Source: Actinomycetes bacterium (GTDB lineage: Bacteria > Actinomycetota > Actinomycetes > Mycobacteriales > Mycobacteriaceae). Taken from it: a stretch of 5,469 bases of DNA. The stretch's first letter is position 1; each line of letters opens with the position of its first letter. The stretch covers positions 1-5,469 of the forward strand of contig JAHZJY010000050.1 in assembly GCA_022600695.1 (NCBI GenBank), in the 5' to 3' direction. Made by a program: the position numbers and the translations under genes. This document shows positions 1 through 4,728 of this stretch, in pieces. The notes beneath the pieces are model-generated. The model had not been told where the DNA came from. It saw nothing but the letters and a program-made list of their open reading frames with translations, and did no database searches.

Positions 1-48
1 AGACGCAAAGGTCCCCGCACGCGCAGCGTGTCGGGGACCTTTGCGTCT
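1..48. terminator. Long inverted repeat, probable intrinsic (possibly bidirectional) terminator
   Basis: Positions 1-17 pair perfectly with 32-48, and the stem continues with 18-22 pairing to 26-30 around a GCA loop (23-25). One unpaired T at 31 is the only interruption, giving a 22-bp stem. The stem starts at the first base of the window, so it may extend further upstream. There is no T-tract after the right arm. Hairpins without a U-tail are common at actinobacterial gene ends, and the symmetry would allow action on both strands. It lies just ahead of the ttfA promoter region, so it probably ends the upstream transcript. From memory, clpB precedes ttfA on the same strand in M. tuberculosis, but that gene is not in this window. 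The inverted repeat is certain; its role as a terminator is inferred. Confidence 0.6.
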
Positions 49-125
49 GCTGGCGGGGAATGGTGATCCGGTTGTGACCTGATCGGGATCTCGGTAAACG
101 GCGGGGAACGGTTAGGCTACGTCCG
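49..125 (+). promoter_or_regulatory. ttfA promoter region with -10 box placed for a leaderless start
   Basis: A TAGGCT hexamer at 113-118 fits the mycobacterial housekeeping -10 consensus TANNNT. Transcription beginning about 8 nt after it would start at or next to the ATG at 126, giving a leaderless mRNA. In agreement, no purine-rich Shine-Dalgarno stretch precedes this ATG. A -35 box is weak: the best-placed hexamer, around 90-96, matches TTGACA poorly, which is usual for mycobacterial promoters. The region also holds two 13-nt direct repeats (52-64 and 100-112) that differ at one base. The start site is predicted from spacing only. Confidence 0.5.
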
Positions 126-878
126 ATGGTCCCGTTTTGGTTCACGCTGTCCGCACTGTGCTTCGCCGGTGCGGCGGTTTTGCTGTACATCGACGTCGGT
201 CGACGCCGCGGGCTCGGCCGTCGCCGCAAGTCCTGGGCGCGTTCGCACGGGTTCGACTACGAGCAGGAATCCGACGATATCGTTGACCGCTGGAAACGCG
301 GCGTCATGTCGACGGTCGGGGACGTCTCCGCGCGCAATGTGGTGCTCGGTCAGGTCCGCGGCGAGGCCGTCTACATCTTCGACCTGGAGGACGTCGCCAC
401 CGTCATCGCCCTGCACCGCAAGATCGGCACCAATGTCGTGATGGATCTGCGGCTCAAGGGCATCAAGGAACCGCGCGAGAATGACGTCTGGCTGCTGGGG
501 GCGATCGGGCCGCGGATGGTCTACTCCAATAACCTCGACGCCGCGCGCCGGGCTTGTGACCGCCGGATGGTGACGCTGGCTCACACCGCGCCGGACTGCG
601 CCGAGATCATGTGGAACGAGCAGAACTGGACCCTGGTGGCCATGCCGACCTCCGCGACCCGCGCCGAGTGGGACGAAGGCCTGCGGGCGGTCCGCCAGTT
701 CAACGACCTGCTGCGGGTCCTGCCGCCCATCCCCGCGCAGGCCGCAGGCCAGTCCGCTCAGCGCAACGCCGAGCCGGGCCGTCCGCAGGCGCTGCCCACC
801 GGCCGGAGCGAGGCGCCGCCGCTGCTGCGGCCGCAACAGCCCCGCGCCGGCACCCAGGCCCCGAATTTCCAGACCTGA
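126..878 (+). CDS. ttfA: TtfA-like trehalose monomycolate transport factor
   Basis: The 250-residue protein has one N-terminal membrane segment (about residues 4-24), then a strongly basic stretch (RRRGLGRRRK, about 26-35). By the positive-inside rule the rest of the protein is cytoplasmic. A folded domain (about 36-197) carries the features I associate with mycobacterial TtfA, such as the KSWARSHGFDYEQE segment just after the basic stretch. The last 50 or so residues are rich in Pro, Gln and Ala and look disordered. In mycobacteria TtfA is an essential partner of MmpL3 in moving trehalose monomycolate to the outer envelope. The M. tuberculosis protein (Rv0383c) is somewhat longer, probably because of the variable tail. 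The neighbouring pyrE, Rv0381c-like and methyltransferase genes support the assignment. The ATG at 126 is preferred because it sits at the expected distance from TAGGCT. There is no catalytic motif; this is a recognition call from sequence and synteny. Confidence 0.8.
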   Translation: MVPFWFTLSALCFAGAAVLLYIDVGRRRGLGRRRKSWARSHGFDYEQESDDIVDRWKRGVMSTVGDVSARNVVLGQVRGEAVYIFDLEDVATVIALHRKIGTNVVMDLRLKGIKEPRENDVWLLGAIGPRMVYSNNLDAARRACDRRMVTLAHTAPDCAEIMWNEQNWTLVAMPTSATRAEWDEGLRAVRQFNDLLRVLPPIPAQAAGQSAQRNAEPGRPQALPTGRSEAPPLLRPQQPRAGTQAPNFQT

Positions 879-883
879 CCCGG

Positions 884-898
884 CGATAGGGTGATCGC
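884..898 (+). promoter_or_regulatory. -10-like box (TAGGGT) immediately upstream of the SDR start
   Basis: TAGGGT at 887-892 fits TANNNT and ends 6 nt before the GTG at 899, the right distance for a leaderless transcript. It lies in the 20-nt gap after the ttfA stop (876-878). The AGGG within it could instead serve as a weak ribosome-binding site about 7 nt ahead of the GTG, so the two readings compete. The block is nearly identical to the one in front of the DUF368 gene (see 4714-4728). Confidence 0.4.
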
Positions 899-1675
899 GT
901 GACCCGCCCGACCGCCCTGATCACCGGCCCCACCTCGGGTCTGGGCGCCGGCTACGCCCGCCGGTTCGCCCGTGACGGCCACGATCTGGTTCTCGTCGCC
1001 CGCGATACCGTCCGGCTCGAGGAGATGGCCACCGACCTGCGGGCCGCCAACGGTGTCGACGTCGAGGTCCTGCCCGCAGACCTGTCCGTCGCCGATGACC
1101 GGGACATGGTGGGCCGGCGGTTGGAAGCGGGCGTTCAGACACTGGTCAACAACGCCGGATTCGGCACCTCGGGCGAGTTCTGGACCGCCGACCCCGCGGT
1201 TCTGCAGCGCCAACTCGACGTGAACGTCACCGCCGTGATGCACCTGACCCGGGCGGCGCTGCCGCCGATGCTGGCCGCCGGTTCCGGATCGGTGATCAAT
1301 ATCGCCAGTGTGGCCGGCCTACTGTCCGGCCGTGGCTCGACCTACTCGGCATCCAAAGCCTGGGTGGTGTTCTTCTCCGAGGGGCTCGCGAACGGACTGG
1401 TCGGTACCGGGGTGGGCGTGCATGCGGTCTGCCCGGGCTTCGTCCGCACCGAGTTCCATCAGCGGGCGGGGATCGAGATGGCCGCCATACCCGCTCCGAT
1501 GTGGCTGACCGTCGACGATGTGGTGGCCGCGAGTCTCACCGATATCAACAAGGGCAAGGTGGTCAGCATCCCCGGGGTGCAGTACAAGGTGCTGACGACC
1601 GCTGGTCGCCTGATTCCGCGCGGACTGGTCCGTGCACTGACCACAAGGATGGGACGGGGCCGTGACCGCACCTGA
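899..1675 (+). CDS. Classical short-chain dehydrogenase/reductase (SDR), substrate unknown
   Basis: This 258-residue NAD(P)-dependent oxidoreductase has a full set of classical SDR motifs: the cofactor loop TGPTSGLG (residues 9-16), the NNAG structural motif (84-87), the helix Asn (N109), catalytic Ser137, and the YxxxK pair Tyr149/Lys153. A PG motif (179-180) then leads into the FVRTEF segment. The length is normal for the family. Arg35 after the second strand could favour NADP(H), but this is only suggestive. There is no signal peptide and the enzyme should be cytoplasmic; the C-terminal segment (about 229-258) is basic and moderately hydrophobic. The GTG start gives a complete Rossmann strand (TALITG) without excess. 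The gene lies between ttfA and pyrE, which I recall as adjacent in M. tuberculosis, and its 3' end overlaps pyrE by 14 nt. The substrate cannot be read from the sequence; envelope lipid or secondary metabolism are both open. Confidence 0.9.
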   Translation: MTRPTALITGPTSGLGAGYARRFARDGHDLVLVARDTVRLEEMATDLRAANGVDVEVLPADLSVADDRDMVGRRLEAGVQTLVNNAGFGTSGEFWTADPAVLQRQLDVNVTAVMHLTRAALPPMLAAGSGSVINIASVAGLLSGRGSTYSASKAWVVFFSEGLANGLVGTGVGVHAVCPGFVRTEFHQRAGIEMAAIPAPMWLTVDDVVAASLTDINKGKVVSIPGVQYKVLTTAGRLIPRGLVRALTTRMGRGRDRT

Positions 1676-2222
1676 GCTCCACACCACCGAACGTGCCGAA
1701 CTCGCCAGGCTGGTTCGCGAACTGTCGGTGGTGTTCGGCCGGGTCACCTTGTCGTCCGGCAAGGAAGCCGACTACTACGTCGACCTTCGGCGTGCAACGC
1801 TGCACCACCGCGCCGCCCCGTTGATCGGCGTGCTGATGCGTCAGTTGACCGCCGATTGGGACTATGCGGCGGCCGGCGGATTGACGATGGGTGCCGATCC
1901 GGTCGCGTGCGCCATCATGCACGCCCCGGGCCGCCCCATCGACGCGTTCGTGGTGCGCAAGTCCACCAAAACCCACGGGATGCAGCGACTTATCGAAGGC
2001 GCCGAGATGACCTCCAAACGGGTCTTGGTGGTGGAGGACACCAGTACGACGGGCGGATCCGCCCTGACTGCCGTTCGCGCGGTTCGCGATGCGGGGGCGA
2101 CCGTGGTCGGCGTCACGACGGTGGTGGACCGCGCCACCGGTGCCGCCGAGGCGATCGAGGCGGAGGGGGTGCCGTACCGAAGTATCCTCGGCCTGGCCGA
2201 TCTCGGCCTCGCCGATGCCTGA
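1662..2222 (+). CDS. pyrE: Orotate phosphoribosyltransferase
   Basis: PyrE converts orotate and PRPP to orotidine 5'-monophosphate, the fifth step of de novo UMP synthesis, in the cytoplasm. The 186-residue length is typical of actinobacterial forms. Visible motifs are SSGKEADYYVDLR (31-43), typical of the family's N-terminal part; GGLTMGADP (72-80); the flexible catalytic loop with RK (99-100) and KTHG (103-106); and the PRPP-binding motif VLVVEDTSTTGGS (121-133) with its adjacent Glu-Asp pair. The GTG at 1662 lies inside the SDR gene, whose stop is at 1673-1675, so translation is probably coupled. Purine-rich stretches upstream (AAGGA at 1645-1649, GGGACGGGG at 1651-1659) could act as a ribosome-binding site. 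No in-frame ATG or GTG near the N-terminus offers a better start. No other pyrimidine gene is present, and pyrE standing apart from the main pyr operon agrees with mycobacterial layout. Confidence 0.95.
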   Translation: MTAPELHTTERAELARLVRELSVVFGRVTLSSGKEADYYVDLRRATLHHRAAPLIGVLMRQLTADWDYAAAGGLTMGADPVACAIMHAPGRPIDAFVVRKSTKTHGMQRLIEGAEMTSKRVLVVEDTSTTGGSALTAVRAVRDAGATVVGVTTVVDRATGAAEAIEAEGVPYRSILGLADLGLADA

Positions 2223-2964
2223 GCCGGAGGTCGTCGACTCCGGCCCGCGCTGGGACGACGTGGTGGACGTGCTCTGCGTCGGCCCGGGTCTGGGCGCATT
2301 GGCCTACGGAATCGGCTGTGCGGCAGCCGATCTCGATGTAATCCTGGCCGAGCCGCCAGCCGAACCGGATGCGGTTCTTGTCGCCCTGCTCGAAGCGATG
2401 ACCGAGGATCTCGGTGACCCTTCGCCGGACCCCGAGCTCGCCATCGGCACCGTGGCGCCCGAGCCGCCGCCGGTCGCGTCCGGGCGGCGGGCGACGATGA
2501 AATCCCCGCTGGATTCCCCCCTGGAACCCTTTGTGGGGCAGCGGCTTCGGAGCTGGTCGGCGCGGTGCCTGGCCTCCCCGTACGGTGTGATGTTCACTGA
2601 GGTTCCGGACCTGCTGGTGCCGATGCGCAGCGCTACCGGGGCGTCCATCACGGCTGCGATCCTCGGCAACTGCCGAGAGTCGGTGGGCGCCTGGCTGACG
2701 AGTCAGGCCGATGGGTACGGCCTGATTGCCGCGGGGCGGATGGGCGAACTGATTGCCGTCGACGGCAGGATCGCCGGCGCGGCTCTCCATACCGCGTCCG
2801 GCCCATGGTTGGTGCGCGCCACCGCCGGGATCGCCATATCGGTTGGGCCGACACCGCCGGAATCACCCGAACCCGCCGCGGCCCATCTCGAGGCCGGCCT
2901 CGAGGTTGCGGTGGTGGGCCGGCGCTTCGGCCGATTCGCCCGCGTCGAGTTGGTGCGCCGATGA
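2215..2964 (+). CDS. Hypothetical protein resembling a shortened FAD-dependent dehydrogenase (Rv0381c-like)
   Basis: This 249-residue protein has no confident function. Its N-terminus reads as a flavoprotein Rossmann strand and loop: DVLCVGPGLGALAYG (residues 18-32), with a GxGxxA-like pattern in place of the usual GxGxxG/A, followed by DVILAE (41-46), whose Glu sits where FAD-ribose binding is expected. Near the C-terminus, GELIAVDGRIAGA (177-189) and ATAGIAISVG (202-211) resemble the late FAD-contact strands of fumarate reductase or ketosteroid-dehydrogenase-type flavoproteins. Those enzymes are usually about 450-570 residues, so most of the catalytic part is missing. The segment 47-92 is rich in Pro, Glu and Ala. 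The ATG at 2215 overlaps the pyrE stop (ATGCCTGA), and the 3' end overlaps the next gene by ATGA, so it is embedded in a coupled run. By position it corresponds to M. tuberculosis Rv0381c (recalled). A role as a pseudoenzyme or a small flavin-binding protein is inference. Confidence 0.75.
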   Translation: MPEPEVVDSGPRWDDVVDVLCVGPGLGALAYGIGCAAADLDVILAEPPAEPDAVLVALLEAMTEDLGDPSPDPELAIGTVAPEPPPVASGRRATMKSPLDSPLEPFVGQRLRSWSARCLASPYGVMFTEVPDLLVPMRSATGASITAAILGNCRESVGAWLTSQADGYGLIAAGRMGELIAVDGRIAGAALHTASGPWLVRATAGIAISVGPTPPESPEPAAAHLEAGLEVAVVGRRFGRFARVELVRR

Positions 2965-3608
2965 CCGGACCGGGTCCGACCGAGTGGTCCACCGGCCCGG
3001 CCCACGGGGTCGGGCCGTGGGCCGGGCCGCTGCCCGACGACCCGCGATTCGACCCGGAGCTGTTGGCGCACGGCGACACTCGCAATGTCGTCGACGAGTA
3101 CCGCTACTGGCGCCGGGAGGCGATCGTCACCGATATCGACCGTCGGCGGCACCGGCTGCACGTGGCGATCGAGAACTTCGGCAACGACGCCAATATCGGG
3201 GCGGTGGTGCGCACCGCCAACGCGTTCGCGGTTCACACCGTGCATATCGTGGGACGGCGGCGCTGGAACCGCCGCGGCGCGATGGTGACCGACCGCTACC
3301 AGCGGCTGGCCCACCACGACGGCACCGCCGAACTGCTGGCGTTCGCCCGGACCGCGGGCCTTCGCGTGGTGGCAGTCGACAATGTCCCGGGCGCGGTGCG
3401 GCTGGAGCAGACCGCGCTGCCGAGGGACTGCCTGCTGCTGTTCGGTCAGGAGGGGCCGGGGATTTCCGAGGCGGCCCGGTCGGGTGCGGAGATGACGGTG
3501 TCGATCGCCCAGTTCGGTTCCACCCGCAGCATCAATGCCGGTGCGGCTGCCGGTATCGCCATGCATTCCTGGATTCGGCAATGGGCGGACCTGTCACAGG
3601 CCTGGTAG
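2961..3608 (+). CDS. SpoU/TrmH-family (SPOUT) RNA 2'-O-methyltransferase
   Basis: The protein probably transfers a methyl group from S-adenosylmethionine to a ribose 2'-OH in tRNA or rRNA. The 215 residues hold the SPOUT knot motifs: motif 1, ENFGNDANIGAVVRTANAF (71-89) with its conserved Asn and Arg84; motif 2, LLLFGQEGPGIS (158-169); and motif 3, around FGSTRSINAGAAAGIAM (185-201). Motif 3 is somewhat unusual, with SINAG where SLNVS is common in TrmH/RlmB. The first 40 or so residues are rich in Gly and Pro and may form a short RNA-contact or linker region. The ATG at 2961 is chosen because it forms an ATGA overlap with the preceding stop and needs no separate ribosome-binding site; a longer reading from an upstream ATG at 2805 would overlap the neighbour by 160 nt. 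The exact RNA target cannot be assigned. The position corresponds to M. tuberculosis Rv0380c (recalled). Confidence 0.9.
   Translation: MTGPGPTEWSTGPAHGVGPWAGPLPDDPRFDPELLAHGDTRNVVDEYRYWRREAIVTDIDRRRHRLHVAIENFGNDANIGAVVRTANAFAVHTVHIVGRRRWNRRGAMVTDRYQRLAHHDGTAELLAFARTAGLRVVAVDNVPGAVRLEQTALPRDCLLLFGQEGPGISEAARSGAEMTVSIAQFGSTRSINAGAAAGIAMHSWIRQWADLSQAW
2993..3029. repeat. Perfect 15-bp GC-rich inverted repeat inside the methyltransferase gene
   Basis: The arm CGGCCCGGCCCACGG (2993-3007) is exactly complementary to CCGTGGGCCGGGCCG (3015-3029), with a 7-nt loop (3008-3014). Thirteen of the 15 pairs are G-C. It begins 32 nt after the start codon and encodes the Gly/Pro-rich N-terminal segment, so codon composition may explain part of it. 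Its stability in RNA would be high. A regulatory role is not shown. Confidence 0.6.
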
Positions 3609-3611
3609 GGC

Positions 3612-3615
3612 AGGA
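3612..3615 (+). promoter_or_regulatory. Shine-Dalgarno-like AGGA that sets the GH76 start
   Basis: AGGA at 3612-3615 lies 9 nt before the ATG at 3625, in the 16-nt gap after the methyltransferase stop (3606-3608). It supports this ATG over the in-frame upstream ATG at 3535, which would lie inside the methyltransferase gene. CAGGAT at 3611-3616 could also be read as a poor -10 box for a leaderless transcript, so the role is not settled. Confidence 0.4.
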
Positions 3616-3624
3616 TGGCGATCC

Positions 3625-4719
3625 ATGGAGCAGCAGTGGAGCAACCGGGCGGCCAGCGCCGAGGCCGCCATCGCCGCTCGGCACCTGCGACGGCTGTGGC
3701 ACCTGCCCGGAACCCGACTCGGCGTGGTCGGCTGGCCGTCGACCCGCAAAGACCGAGCCTTCGGGACCTGGCACTACTGGTGGCAGGCGCACCTGCTCGA
3801 CACCTTGGTCGACGCCCAGATGCGCGAACCGCGTCCCGGGCGGGTGGAGACGATCGGTCGGCAGATCCGCGGCCACCGGATCCGTAACCTCGGCCGCTGG
3901 ACCAACCAGTACTACGACGATATGGCCTGGCTGGCGCTGGCTTTGGAGCGCGCGGGGCGGTTGACAGGGGTGGCCAGGCCCACTGCGCTCAGGACGCTGG
4001 CGGATCAACTGGTCAACTCGTGGATGCCGGAGTCGGGCGGCGGTATCCCGTGGCGTAAGCAGGACCTGTTCTTCAACGCCCCGGCCAACGGTCCGGCCGG
4101 GATTTTCCTGGCCCGCCACGGAAATCTCGGCCGGGCCCGGCAGATGGCCGACTGGATCGAGGACACCCTCATCGACCCGGACACCCACCTGGTCTTCGAC
4201 GGGATCAAGGCCGGCTCGCTGGTGCGGGCGCAGTACACCTACTGCCAGGGCGTGGTGGTCGGATTGGAGACCGAATTGGCGGTCCGCACCGGCGACGAGC
4301 GACACGGCGAACGGGTGCGCCGACTGGTCGCTGCGATCGCTGAACACATGGCCCCCGACGGCGTGCTGAAGGGCGCGGGCGGAGGCGACGGCGGCCTCTT
4401 CGCGGGCATCACCGCGCGTTATCTCGCACTGGCGGCCAACGCGCTGCCGGAAGACTCGAGCGCCGCCGTGGCCCGCGGGATTGTGCTCTCCTCAGCCCGG
4501 GCGGCCTGGGAAAACCGGCAGGTCGTCGACGGGTTGCCGTTGTTCGGAGCGTTCTGGGACCGGGCGCCCGACCTGCCGCGGCGTGGCGCCGCGGCCGGAA
4601 AGCGGGTGGGTGGTGCGGTCACCGAATCGGCCGCGCCGGAGCGGGACCTCTCGGTACAGGTGTCGGGCTGGATGCTGATGGAGGCCGCGCACGCGGTCTC
4701 GCACCCTCGCAGCCGATAG
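3625..4719 (+). CDS. Glycoside hydrolase family 76 protein (alpha-1,6-mannanase family)
   Basis: GH76 enzymes are endo-acting alpha-1,6-mannanases with an (alpha/alpha)6-barrel fold. In this 364-residue protein, YYDDMAWLALA (residues 96-106) matches the family's catalytic signature, with the adjacent pair Asp98-Asp99 as candidate nucleophile and acid/base. Other family-like segments are GGGIPWR (138-144), the YTYCQGVVVG stretch (204-213), GGLFAGITARYLALA in the second half, and a late VQVSGWMLMEAA helix. Many conserved Trp and Tyr residues suit a sugar-binding barrel. There is no N-terminal hydrophobic segment or Sec/Tat signal, so the protein looks cytoplasmic, whereas many characterised GH76 enzymes are secreted. 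The ATG at 3625 follows the methyltransferase stop by 16 nt and has an AGGA at a usable distance. Mycobacterial mannans (PIM, LM and LAM backbones) contain alpha-1,6-mannose and are natural candidate substrates, but the substrate is inferred. M. tuberculosis has a GH76 homologue (Rv0365c, recalled). Confidence 0.88.
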   Translation: MEQQWSNRAASAEAAIAARHLRRLWHLPGTRLGVVGWPSTRKDRAFGTWHYWWQAHLLDTLVDAQMREPRPGRVETIGRQIRGHRIRNLGRWTNQYYDDMAWLALALERAGRLTGVARPTALRTLADQLVNSWMPESGGGIPWRKQDLFFNAPANGPAGIFLARHGNLGRARQMADWIEDTLIDPDTHLVFDGIKAGSLVRAQYTYCQGVVVGLETELAVRTGDERHGERVRRLVAAIAEHMAPDGVLKGAGGGDGGLFAGITARYLALAANALPEDSSAAVARGIVLSSARAAWENRQVVDGLPLFGAFWDRAPDLPRRGAAAGKRVGGAVTESAAPERDLSVQVSGWMLMEAAHAVSHPRSR

Positions 4720-4728
4720 CGTGATCGG
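4714..4728 (+). promoter_or_regulatory. -10-like box (TAGCGT) immediately upstream of the DUF368 start
   Basis: TAGCGT at 4717-4722 fits TANNNT and ends 6 nt before the GTG at 4729, matching the spacing of a leaderless promoter. Its first three bases are also the GH76 stop codon (4717-4719). No Shine-Dalgarno sequence is visible. The 18-nt block CGATAGCGTGATCGGGTG (4714-4731) agrees at 16 of 18 positions, in the same register relative to the start codon, with the block before the SDR gene. Confidence 0.45.

Noticed and set aside
117..836. Long open frame on the - strand opposite ttfA
   Set aside because: The translation is Arg/Gly/Pro-rich with no recognisable motif, and the + strand frame encodes a recognisable TtfA-like protein. 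Long antisense frames are expected in GC-rich DNA.
2887..2904. Perfect 18-bp palindrome CTCGAGGCCGGCCTCGAG
   Set aside because: It lies in coding sequence and encodes a repeated Leu-Glu pair with common GC-rich codons. It has no loop and no clear placement for an operator, so it is most likely chance.
3611..3616. CAGGAT as a leaderless -10 box for GH76
   Set aside because: It departs from TANNNT at the first base and overlaps a usable Shine-Dalgarno sequence, so a ribosome-binding site is the simpler reading.
3535..3624. Upstream in-frame ATG at 3535 as the GH76 start
   Set aside because: It would overlap the methyltransferase by 74 nt and add 30 residues unlike GH76. The ATG at 3625 lies in the intergenic gap with an AGGA upstream.
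2753..3964. 403-codon + strand frame spanning the methyltransferase and the start of GH76
   Set aside because: It is an out-of-frame shadow of two well-supported genes, and its Arg/Pro/Gly-rich translation shows no domain.
2703..4347. Long open frames on the - strand opposite the methyltransferase and GH76 genes
   Set aside because: They lie antisense to genes with clear SPOUT and GH76 motifs, have low-complexity translations, and lack a credible start context.
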